Below, piece by piece: positions 25,945-33,407 of a DNA stretch of 64,000 bases (position 1 is its first letter; the number at the start of each line of letters is the position of its first letter). The position numbers and the translations under genes were made by a program. The notes below the pieces were generated by a model. The model worked only from the letters and a program-made list of their open reading frames with translations. It had not been told where the DNA came from and did not search any database. Source of the DNA: Caminibacter pacificus (GTDB lineage: Bacteria > Campylobacterota > Campylobacteria > Campylobacterales > Nautiliaceae); assembly GCF_003752135.1 (NCBI RefSeq), contig NZ_RJVK01000001.1, positions 372,001-436,000 of the forward strand, written 5' to 3'.

Positions 25945-25994
25945 GTGGCACCATTGTATCAAAAAAGCCCGTAAAAACACAAATCGTCTTTCAT

Positions 25995-26015
25995 TTTGTC
26001 AAATTATTTGACAAA
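25995..26015. promoter_or_regulatory. palindromic operator-like site upstream of int
   Basis: TTTGTCAAA and TTTGACAAA are separated by TTA, a perfect 9-bp inverted repeat about 90 bp before the integrase start. On the - strand it includes a TTGACA. A dimeric regulator site is likely. Confidence 0.5.
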
Positions 26016-26093
26016 TGCGTATTTTCGGGACTTTTGAGAGTTTTTCGTTTTACAAAAATAATGAAGTTTCGGGAAGTTCGGAGAGCTTTCGGG

Positions 26094-26115
26094 TCACGCC
26101 GGGGACGCCATGTAT
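26094..26115. repeat. attR: partial copy of the tRNA-Arg 3' end
   Basis: The core CGCCGGGGACGCCA at 26097-26110 duplicates 20172-20185. Only the 3' end of the tRNA is present here, as expected at the distal junction. The remaining intergenic DNA to 26234 shows no gene. Confidence 0.85.
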
Positions 26116-26234
26116 TTTTTCAAAAAAACTCTAAAACTCGGCTTTCTAAATAATACACAAAACAAAAAGTAACTTTAATTAAATAATTTAGAATTGTAAA
26201 AAGGGAAAAAGAAGAAAAGTTTTATCTATGAAGA

Positions 26235-27140
26235 TTATTTAAAGCTTTTCAATATCTCACAGGCTTTTTCAAGTCCTAAATTACACGATTTTTGAAAATA
26301 ATTAACTATTTCTGAAGGTACTGAAACATTATTAGTGTTTTTGTTTTGTGATACTATATCATCCAGTTTTATCATCGCATATATAAAACATGTTTTTGGG
26401 TTGTTGAATTCATCACATGTTCTTTTTGCAATTGATAATACTCTTTGTTCATTTTGTTTAATTTGTTTATTTTCCGCATACATTTTAATTTCAAAAACAC
26501 ATGCTCTTTCGTATCCAAGGTCACACGCTTTTTTTATATATTTTTTCGCTTTTTCATCATCTTTTGGCAGAGTTGATAAACCTTTATAATATAAAATCCC
26601 TAAAACATAACATGAAGGTTGGTGTTTTAGAAAACACGCTCTTTTTAAATAATTTAATCCTTGTTGGGTTTTGCCTTTCGTTTCTAAATATTTTTTTGCC
26701 AGCATAAAACATCCATATCCAGCCATATCCGGTTGATTTCCAATTTTGCATAATTTATCTAATAACTCTTTATTATTGTAATTTTTTTCATATTTTTCTT
26801 TTAGTTGAAGTAACTTAGCACAACCCACTTCATTATTTAAGTCACATGATTTTTTAATATAGCTTTCTCCTAATTGTTTAATTCCTTTTTTTTCAAAAAG
26901 ATATTCACCGTATACTGCACAAGCGACGGCATTATTATTTTTATTACATTCTTCTTTTAAAAATTTGTATTTAGAATCAGGATTTTCATTAGATGAATTG
27001 TTTAAAATTTTTTTTACTTTTATATACTCATTGATTTGTTTGTAAATGTTAGCAGTATTTACTTTAAAAATATCATCTTTGTTTAACTCACCTTTTAATA
27101 AGCTGATGGTGATAAAAATAAATAAAACTACCTTTTTCAT
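26235..27140 (-). CDS. exported Sel1/Hcp-like repeat protein
   Basis: A 301-residue protein with a short signal peptide (residues 1-17) and several Sel1-type helical repeats, with paired cysteines in the pattern CDLNNEVGC, CFLKHQPSC and CDLGYERAC. This is the architecture of Helicobacter cysteine-rich proteins, in which each repeat holds a disulfide. Such proteins are periplasmic or secreted and bind partners; the target is unknown. It is a paralogue of the gene just upstream and probably cotranscribed with it (16-bp gap). Composition is AT-rich. Confidence 0.8.
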   Translation of the reverse strand: MKKVVLFIFITISLLKGELNKDDIFKVNTANIYKQINEYIKVKKILNNSSNENPDSKYKFLKEECNKNNNAVACAVYGEYLFEKKGIKQLGESYIKKSCDLNNEVGCAKLLQLKEKYEKNYNNKELLDKLCKIGNQPDMAGYGCFMLAKKYLETKGKTQQGLNYLKRACFLKHQPSCYVLGILYYKGLSTLPKDDEKAKKYIKKACDLGYERACVFEIKMYAENKQIKQNEQRVLSIAKRTCDEFNNPKTCFIYAMIKLDDIVSQNKNTNNVSVPSEIVNYFQKSCNLGLEKACEILKSFK

Positions 27141-27156
27141 TGTTTTCCTTTTTTAA

Positions 27157-28047
27157 TTATTTAGAGAATTTTTCTAAAAAGTCACAAGCTTTTTTATTTC
27201 CTAATATACATGATTTTTTTATGTAATGTACTATTTCTTTTGGTAAAACTACTTTTTTCTTTTTGGTTTTTTCAAAAATATCATCCATTCTAATTATTGC
27301 ATATTGAAAACAGATTTCAGCGTCATTAAAATCATCGCATAGTTTTTTTATAATAGTTCTCATTCTCTTATTGTGACGTATTTTTTGTCCTTCGTCCAAA
27401 TAAATTTTTAATTCCATATAACAAGCTCTTTTTTCTCCTAAATCACAAGCTCTCTTTAAATAATTTTTTGCGATATTTTCGTCTTTTTTTACATTATAAT
27501 CTCCTTTATTATACAACAGTCCCAAAATATAACAAGCTTTTGGATTTTTTAAATAACAAGCTTTTTTTATATATGGTAAACCTTTTTTAGTTTCATTGTT
27601 TTTTAAATATAAAACTCCGCTGTGTAAACATGCATTACCAGCATATTTTGCTCTGTATCCAATGTTACATGTTTTTAATGCTAAATCTTTAAGCTCGCTA
27701 TCTTTTTTTTGTTTATAATGCATTTCAAAAAAAATTAGATTATAACAACCTATTTCGCTGTTGAGGTCACAAGATTTTTTTAAATATTTTTCACCCAATG
27801 ATAAATTTTTTTCGTCACTTGATACATAATATTCTCCCAAAACATTGCAAATAAATGCATTATTTTTATTGCATTCTTCTTTTAATAATTTTAATCTTTT
27901 GATTTTGTCGTCAGTTTTTTCTATTATGCTGAGAAATTTGTTTTTTTCTAAGATTTCTCTTTGTTTGTTTTTTTCATCAATTTTGAAATTTTCACCGAAT
28001 ACTAAACTAAAAATAAAAACAATTAACAATAATTTTTTTATTTTCAC
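27157..28047 (-). CDS. exported Sel1/Hcp-like repeat protein, paralogue
   Basis: A 296-residue protein of the same plan: signal peptide KKLLLIVFIFSLVFG, then Sel1 repeats with cysteine pairs such as CDLNSEIGC, CYLKNPKAC and CDLGEKRAC. It aligns with its downstream neighbour along its length, so the two arose by tandem duplication. I start at the GTG (28047), which follows AAAGGAGAAAGG and puts the signal peptide at the N-terminus; the longer ATG frame to 28110 would bury it. Confidence 0.8.
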   Translation of the reverse strand: MKIKKLLLIVFIFSLVFGENFKIDEKNKQREILEKNKFLSIIEKTDDKIKRLKLLKEECNKNNAFICNVLGEYYVSSDEKNLSLGEKYLKKSCDLNSEIGCYNLIFFEMHYKQKKDSELKDLALKTCNIGYRAKYAGNACLHSGVLYLKNNETKKGLPYIKKACYLKNPKACYILGLLYNKGDYNVKKDENIAKNYLKRACDLGEKRACYMELKIYLDEGQKIRHNKRMRTIIKKLCDDFNDAEICFQYAIIRMDDIFEKTKKKKVVLPKEIVHYIKKSCILGNKKACDFLEKFSK

Positions 28048-28209
28048 CCTTTCTCCTTTTTTAAGCTTAATTAGTCTATAATTATAAAGTTTTTTAAATA
28101 AATAAGCCAAATCATACTTAAAAGAATTAATGAAAGTCTTGTTTTTTGTTAATAATAGTAACTATTTATAAATTTTGTATTTAAAGAAAAAAGAAGAAAA
28201 AGTTAGATT

Positions 28210-28821
28210 TTAATCAATACATTTGACGGTTTTTAGCCAAATACTGTCTTTAAATCTCGTTTTCGAGGTTTGAGAAGCCAAATAGTTCAAAAACTCTTTG
28301 TAAAATTCCCATTTTGCGTTTTGTGTGAGTCTTTGTTTGCTACCTAAAATATTGAAATATTTATCAATAAATTTTAAATACCAAAGCTCTTGGGTTATTT
28401 TCTCTTCATTTGCTTTTAAGTATTTGTATTCTTTTTCGCTTCCGCCAATAGTCGTAGCTTGTTTTACCAAATCTAAAATTTTATTTATAACTTCTTCTTC
28501 GTTTCCTAAGATTTCTTCTAATTGATAATTGTAGTATTTTTGAAATATTTCGGAAATATGCAATTTTAATTTATTGTCACTAATTGTTGTATCTTCCAAT
28601 ACGTCATGAAATAATAAAGTACTTGCAATTAGAAATCTGTCTTTAATGTTTATATTATTGTCATCTTCCATAACCATTCCGGCACATGTGACAGGATGTA
28701 GATAAAACGGCGTAAATTTGTCGTGTTTTCTAACTAAGTTGTTTTCGTTTTTTGCAAATTCGGTATGAAAATAGATTGACAAATTGATTAGTTCCTTAAA
28801 TAACAGTAATTGACTATTCAT
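28210..28821 (-). CDS. stand-alone HD-domain hydrolase, SpoT/MESH1-like
   Basis: A 203-residue soluble protein with the HD pattern of RelA/SpoT hydrolase domains: FYLHPVTCAGMV near residue 40, LLFHDVLEDTTI near residue 70 and a later Asp in LKFIDKYFN. No synthetase, TGS or ACT domain is present. It may hydrolyse (p)ppGpp or another nucleotide as a small alarmone hydrolase. The motif match is clear for an HD fold, less so for the substrate. It stands alone after the Sel1 pair. Confidence 0.65.
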   Translation of the reverse strand: MNSQLLLFKELINLSIYFHTEFAKNENNLVRKHDKFTPFYLHPVTCAGMVMEDDNNINIKDRFLIASTLLFHDVLEDTTISDNKLKLHISEIFQKYYNYQLEEILGNEEEVINKILDLVKQATTIGGSEKEYKYLKANEEKITQELWYLKFIDKYFNILGSKQRLTQNAKWEFYKEFLNYLASQTSKTRFKDSIWLKTVKCID

Positions 28822-28886
28822 TTTAAATCCTTAATGTCAAATTTATGTAATACTAACACAAAAGTATTACTTTTTTGTAAAACTTT

Positions 28887-29570
28887 TTATTTTGTTATTT
28901 TTTTAAGTTCCCCTACTCTTTTTTTCGTTTCATTATAGAGACATTTGTATATATTGCTGTTTTTTTGAGGCTTTATAGGGTATTTGCATTTTAAAGTGAT
29001 GTATTTTAACCACGCTCTTTGGATGTTTTTTAGTCTTGTTTTTTCTTTTGGAGTTAATATTTTCATTTTTCGTATATATGTCTTATTTAAGTTTTTATCT
29101 TCCTGGAGATAAAGCTTTTTGTATGTTGTGGGTGTGATTGTAATTTTGCAGTTTTTTGTACTGAGAAAGTAAAGCTTTTCGTTTTGCAGTACTCTTTTGC
29201 CTTTTGTAGGGAAGTTTATCCACTCGGTAGTGTAATGCTTTTGTGTTATTAAAAGGTTTTTGCGAGATATATAAGAAAAATTTCTCGTAATTAAATTTTC
29301 ATTATTTCCTATTGAAAATCTAATTATAAAAGCGGTTTTATTCGAGTCGTAAATATATGAAAAATTATCGGTATCGAATATTTTTATGTTACATTTGGGA
29401 TTTATTGTGTAGATATTCGTAGGATTTATTGAGGAGTTGTTATCTTCGTATCTAAATATGAATTCGTTATCTAAGCTGTTAATTTTATGATTAACAATCA
29501 TAAACGCTAATTCCTGATAAGTAAGAGCAAAAGAGAGTTTTATAAGAAGTAAGAAAATTATTTTTTTCAT
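28887..29570 (-). CDS. exported protein with LprI-like (DUF1311) C-terminus
   Basis: A 227-residue protein with a signal peptide (KKIIFLLLIKLSFA). The N-terminal 150 residues are beta-rich and unrecognised. The C-terminus, KNIQRAWLKYITLKCKY followed by YKCLYNETKKRVGEL, fits the lysozyme-inhibitor LprI family (DUF1311) with its paired Cys. It might protect against lysozyme-like attack, but the long N-terminal region makes this tentative. ATG 29570 is chosen over the upstream TTG by spacing from AAAGG. Confidence 0.6.
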   Translation of the reverse strand: MKKIIFLLLIKLSFALTYQELAFMIVNHKINSLDNEFIFRYEDNNSSINPTNIYTINPKCNIKIFDTDNFSYIYDSNKTAFIIRFSIGNNENLITRNFSYISRKNLLITQKHYTTEWINFPTKGKRVLQNEKLYFLSTKNCKITITPTTYKKLYLQEDKNLNKTYIRKMKILTPKEKTRLKNIQRAWLKYITLKCKYPIKPQKNSNIYKCLYNETKKRVGELKKITK

Positions 29571-29627
29571 CAATTGCCTTTTTAGACAATTATATTTGAA
29601 TAAAATGTATCGAAAATGACAAAAAGG

Positions 29628-30422
29628 CTATTGGGTTTTTAGCCATTTTTGCATTATTTTGTCTCTTAAACCGCTTTTGTCAAGTTTATCGATTTCATTA
29701 TTGAGTTTTTTTACTAATTCTTTTGCATGAGGATAACTTTTCGGAATAAATAGTAAAAATTTTGAAACTTTCAGTTTGTCATAAGGTACATATGAAATAT
29801 CTTTTGGTATTTTACATTTTCCAATCATTTGATACCCAAGAATTGCTTCTTTAGAAGCGATCATAATATCACATCTTCCGGCCGAAATTTTTTTAAGTAC
29901 CGCACATTGACTTGTGGCTTCTTGGTTTATTTTTTTGTTTTTATTAAGATTTAAAACTTTATAATAAAAGTAAATATTGTACCCGTTTACGTCACATATT
30001 TTTAGTTTGTTCGGGTCTGTTTTTAAAATATGAAGAAGTTTTTCTTTTGTAAATTTCTTTTTTGAATACCAAACTACTTGATGAGTATAATAGATTGGTT
30101 TGGTGTAATAAAGCACTTTTGCTCTTTTTTCAGAATAAATACCCGGAAAAATAACATATTTCTTTGCTTTGTCGTATCTACTTACAAGATATGTACATCT
30201 TTTCCAAGGTATCAAATCAAGCTTATAACTCATATTTAAATCTTTAAAAATAACATCGTACATATCTTTTAATGCACCTACGATATGTTTTTTATCTACT
30301 TTTCCGTTTACTCTTTTATAAAAAACAAACGGCGGCCATTCGGCAGCATCATCGCATATTCGAATCGTGTTTTCTTTCGCAAATAGACTCAGAGCTATTA
30401 GTAATCCCAAAATTATTCTCAT
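29628..30422 (-). CDS. periplasmic solute-binding protein, family 3
   Basis: A 264-residue protein with a signal peptide (residues 1-15) and the bilobal SBP_bac_3 pattern: IRICDDAAEWPPFVFY at the start of the mature protein, YTKPIYYTHQVVWYS in the middle and SAGRCDIMIASKEA in the second lobe. It lies 10 bp after the SpoIIE phosphatase gene with no ABC permease nearby. It may therefore act as a ligand sensor for that membrane protein rather than in transport; this is inference from position. Confidence 0.75.
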   Translation of the reverse strand: MRIILGLLIALSLFAKENTIRICDDAAEWPPFVFYKRVNGKVDKKHIVGALKDMYDVIFKDLNMSYKLDLIPWKRCTYLVSRYDKAKKYVIFPGIYSEKRAKVLYYTKPIYYTHQVVWYSKKKFTKEKLLHILKTDPNKLKICDVNGYNIYFYYKVLNLNKNKKINQEATSQCAVLKKISAGRCDIMIASKEAILGYQMIGKCKIPKDISYVPYDKLKVSKFLLFIPKSYPHAKELVKKLNNEIDKLDKSGLRDKIMQKWLKTQ

Positions 30423-30432
30423 CCTCTCTCCT

Positions 30433-32457
30433 TTATAGTTTTAGTCCTATTACGGCGATATCATCTGTTCTCGGATTATCTTTTTGATATTTTTTTAATT
30501 CTTCCAAAAACATCTCTTTTTGCATTATAAAATCTAAATTTTGATATTTAAGAATTAATTTTTTAAACCTTTCTTTTCCGAAAGGAAGTTCTTTTTCTCC
30601 TCCTATCTGGTCTAAAAATCCGTCTGTAGTTAAATAAAGTTTTAATTCATCATGAATTTTCATTTCAAATTCTTTAAATTTATAATCAATAGGAGTAAAC
30701 ACGTCACCGACAGAGCTCTTGTCGCCTCTTATAACATCAACATTGTTATCTTTTATAAAAAATAGAGGAAGGTTTGCGCTTGAGAATTTAATAATGTTTT
30801 TGTTTTTGTCATAATAAATTATAGCTCCGTCAAAACCGGCGTTTGAATTAGAATCTTTATCATATTGTTTTAAAATTTCTTTAATAGACTTATTGAATTT
30901 AGAAAGAATTTTTGATGTTGATATTTCTTTGTTTGTATGGGATAGTTCGTTTATTATCTGAATTTGGATAGCTTTTACGAGCATTGTCATTAGTGCTCCG
31001 TGAACTCCGTGTCCCGTACAATCGGCCAACATTAAAATATATTCTCCGTCTCTAACTTCATCAAGAAAATAGATATCTCCGCCAAGAACGTCTTTTGGTT
31101 CCCAAATTATTAGATAATCTTTAAAAGCTTTTTTGAATATTCCATGAGAAGGCAAGATTGCTTTTTGAATTAACGAAGCATATCTTATGCTCTCTTTTGT
31201 CATATTTAGAAGTTGTTTGATTTTACTTGTTTTGATTTCAACAAGTTCTTCAAGATGATTTTTAAGCTTTTCAAGTTCTTTTTTATCTGTCACGTTAAAT
31301 AAAATATTAATATATCTACAGCTATTATTTTCATAAGAGCATTTTTTCGTTATATTAGATTTTAGCCAAAGTTCTTTTCCGTATTTAGTTTTACATTTAA
31401 CTTCACCGTTCCAATTACCCTCTTTTTCTACGGTTTTTATTATTTTTTTCAAATCGACATTACACAAAACCTCTTTTCTTTTATTGTTAATTTCATCTTT
31501 AGAGTAACCGCAAACTTTCATAAATGCCGTTGTTACTTCTATAACGTTTCCGTTTTCATCAAATTCGCAAATCATAATGTTTTTATCGATTACGTCAACA
31601 AGTTCGGCGAGTTCTCTGTGAAGTTTAGAACTTACAGATATTCCTTGGTTTGTAAATTTTGCTATTTCTCCGAATTCGTCATTTGTGTCTATATCAATAG
31701 GCTCGATTTTTTGTTTAGGATCGGATAGAAAATTAAAGAATCTCTCAAGCCCAGCTTTTATTTTCATAAGTGGTATGTTTATAAATTTAATTAGAATAAA
31801 TAAAAGGAAAAGTAATGTAAAAATAGCCGCAATAATAAAATAAACGAATAATTTTTTTTCTTTTTTTTGAGTTTCTTTGTATATTTTTTCAAATTTTAAA
31901 TTTACGAGCTCTAGTTCTTTTTGTTGAATTTCTTCTAAGTGTTTTAATATCGGGCTTAAATCGTAATAAATTTTTACAAATCCTATAGGTTCGGAATTAT
32001 AAATAAGTTCGGTTTTTATATATTTATATTTTTCAAAATTTTTGGGAAGTTTGTTTTTTGTAAATATTTTTTTTCCGTCTTTTTTATATGCACTGATAAA
32101 GATTGATTTTCCTACGGTATCATAAACTTCTACCGCTTTTATACTTTTTTCTTCAAGTAAAACGTCCGATATAATTTTTTTTGCGCTGCCTTCTTCGTAG
32201 TTGAATAAAGAGTAACTTAAAGCGGCTTGTGAATATTTGATTAGTTTTTTTAAGCTTTCAAGTGTTTTTTTAATTGTTTTTTGTTTTTGCTCTTCAATAA
32301 ACTTTATAACGAATTCTTTTTGTTGAGTGTTTAAGGAGTTTAGGATTTCTCTTTGAGCGTCTTTTATGGATGTAATTAGCCAAAACCAAATTATTAATTG
32401 TGAGACAACTATAATTGAAATTACTTTGAAAATAATACTGTTTCTAAATTTTACCAT
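30433..32457 (-). CDS. siaA: SiaA-like membrane PP2C/SpoIIE phosphatase with PAS domain
   Basis: A 674-residue sensor phosphatase. Two membrane helices (about 10-28 and 203-225) enclose a periplasmic sensor, followed by a HAMP-like region, a PAS domain (VIDKNIMICEFDENGN, with PAC around 370-390), a coiled coil and a C-terminal SpoIIE domain with GGDIYFLDE and LADCTGHGVHGALMT as metal motifs. By analogy with Pseudomonas SiaA, it should dephosphorylate SiaC in response to an external signal. siaB lies 29 bp upstream and the binding-protein gene 10 bp downstream. Confidence 0.85.
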   Translation of the reverse strand: MVKFRNSIIFKVISIIVVSQLIIWFWLITSIKDAQREILNSLNTQQKEFVIKFIEEQKQKTIKKTLESLKKLIKYSQAALSYSLFNYEEGSAKKIISDVLLEEKSIKAVEVYDTVGKSIFISAYKKDGKKIFTKNKLPKNFEKYKYIKTELIYNSEPIGFVKIYYDLSPILKHLEEIQQKELELVNLKFEKIYKETQKKEKKLFVYFIIAAIFTLLFLLFILIKFINIPLMKIKAGLERFFNFLSDPKQKIEPIDIDTNDEFGEIAKFTNQGISVSSKLHRELAELVDVIDKNIMICEFDENGNVIEVTTAFMKVCGYSKDEINNKRKEVLCNVDLKKIIKTVEKEGNWNGEVKCKTKYGKELWLKSNITKKCSYENNSCRYINILFNVTDKKELEKLKNHLEELVEIKTSKIKQLLNMTKESIRYASLIQKAILPSHGIFKKAFKDYLIIWEPKDVLGGDIYFLDEVRDGEYILMLADCTGHGVHGALMTMLVKAIQIQIINELSHTNKEISTSKILSKFNKSIKEILKQYDKDSNSNAGFDGAIIYYDKNKNIIKFSSANLPLFFIKDNNVDVIRGDKSSVGDVFTPIDYKFKEFEMKIHDELKLYLTTDGFLDQIGGEKELPFGKERFKKLILKYQNLDFIMQKEMFLEELKKYQKDNPRTDDIAVIGLKL

Positions 32458-32486
32458 TTATTTCCTCAATTCTTTTTCCGGTTTTT

Positions 32487-33026
32487 TTAATCTTTTCCTA
32501 CTATCGCTTTAAATCTGAAAATCATTTTGTCATTACCGATGTCTTCAAAACTATATTCGATTTTTTTTGATTTTTTCGCAATTTCATAAAACCCTATTCC
32601 ACCGCCTTTTTGATGAGAATCTCTTTTTGCTCTTCTTAGCTCTCTATAGATTTTTTTTATTTCATCTTTTGATAAACTTAAGATATGTTCTAATATTTTC
32701 TTTATTTTATCGGCATCTTCTTTTCTTACGACATTTTGAGAATATACGAAATAGCCGTCATTTTCGTTTTTTCCCACTAAAATAAGTCCTTTGGTGTCGA
32801 ATTCTTTTTCGACTTTTTTCGTATAGTTCATTAAATTTTGAGAAAGCTCGATAAAAACTACAAAAATGTTATTTGCAAGAGTCATTGATAAAAGCGACTT
32901 TTCAGCTTCTTTTTCTAATGCTTCAGTCATTGCAACGATAAGCGATTGAGTAAAATACCCGCCGTATGTCAAAAATACTATTCCGTCTTTTTGCAAAAGT
33001 TTTTCAAGTTCCGAAGCGTTATACAT
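32487..33026 (-). CDS. siaB: SiaB-family protein kinase (GHKL-like)
   Basis: A 179-residue protein matching the SiaB family: VFLTYGGYFTQSLIV near the start, VFIELSQNLMNYTKK as the N-box-like helix, and KGGGIGFYEIAKKS as the glycine-rich ATP-lid region. In Pseudomonas, SiaB phosphorylates SiaC and opposes SiaA. It lies 3 bp after siaC and 29 bp before siaA, so partner switching is encoded as a unit. Confidence 0.88.
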   Translation of the reverse strand: MYNASELEKLLQKDGIVFLTYGGYFTQSLIVAMTEALEKEAEKSLLSMTLANNIFVVFIELSQNLMNYTKKVEKEFDTKGLILVGKNENDGYFVYSQNVVRKEDADKIKKILEHILSLSKDEIKKIYRELRRAKRDSHQKGGGIGFYEIAKKSKKIEYSFEDIGNDKMIFRFKAIVGKD

Positions 33027-33029
33027 TTA

Positions 33030-33407
33030 TTAGTCCTTTTCGACGAGTCTGAAATCTATGTCAGGAAAGTCTTCGATAAAATCTTCTCCTGCTTCTTTTG
33101 CAGTATCGTTTTCTTTGTCATAAATCCAATTTATTGTAATTTTTGATTTATCTTTATTTTCGTATAAAATATCAAAAAGATTAAAAAAAAGTTTTGACGT
33201 ACTTGAGTTGAAATATACTATTTCCATATTTACTGTCGTAGTGTCGTTTGGGTTTTTAATATATTCTTTGACCCAATCAATAATCGGTTTATAAAATTCA
33301 AAGGTGTTTTCGGGATATGATTTTCCTTTCATTTCAATGAGACCCTTTTGAGGGTCCAAAGTAATTTCCGGAGTGTATCTGGTAGCGGGAATATAGACTT
33401 TTTCCAT
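33030..33407 (-). CDS. siaC: SiaC-family (DUF1987) partner-switching protein
   Basis: A 125-residue cytoplasmic protein with the DUF1987 features IPATRYTPEITLDPQKG and SYPENTFEFYKPIIDW, plus YFNSSTSKLFF (residues 65-75), where the phosphorylatable Ser/Thr should lie. In the known system, unphosphorylated SiaC activates the diguanylate cyclase SiaD. Here the ATG overlaps the stop of an HD-GYP gene instead (TAATG), so SiaC may control that protein. Confidence 0.9.
   Translation of the reverse strand: MEKVYIPATRYTPEITLDPQKGLIEMKGKSYPENTFEFYKPIIDWVKEYIKNPNDTTTVNMEIVYFNSSTSKLFFNLFDILYENKDKSKITINWIYDKENDTAKEAGEDFIEDFPDIDFRLVEKD

Larger units (their letters stand above)
20186..26110. mobile_element. 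integrated, probably mobilizable element (about 5.9 kb) in tRNA-Arg
   Basis: Direct repeats of the tRNA 3' end bound a block in which every gene is on the - strand. It encodes a tyrosine integrase, a leucine-zipper peptide, a MobV-like relaxase, an HUH Rep-like protein, an open frame probably joined to rep by frameshifting, an unknown protein with an SSB-like tail and a coiled-coil peptide. No capsid, packaging, Zot or type IV secretion genes are seen, and there is no obvious cargo. An integrative mobilizable element, or an integrated rolling-circle plasmid, fits best. The integrase end is at the right. Confidence 0.85.

Noticed and set aside
24560-25954. Longer integrase beginning at 25954 (MVPRVTQRVTQGG...)
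   Set aside because: The extra N-terminus only translates the tandem GTGTAACCC repeats; the family start MTLREIKALKW at 25909 has a G-rich ribosome-binding site.
25950-26060. Terminator formed by AGCCCG and CGGGACT near the right end
   Set aside because: The loop is about 50 nt and one arm has an extra base; no U-tract follows in the right orientation.
20186-26110. Filamentous (inovirus-like) prophage
   Set aside because: An HUH Rep and integrase would fit, but there is no Zot-type ATPase, no small coat-protein gene and no secretin; the relaxase points to a mobilizable element.
27157-28110. Start at 28110 for the second Sel1-like protein
   Set aside because: It would place the signal peptide internally; the GTG at 28047 follows AAAGGAGAAAGG and gives a normal exported protein.
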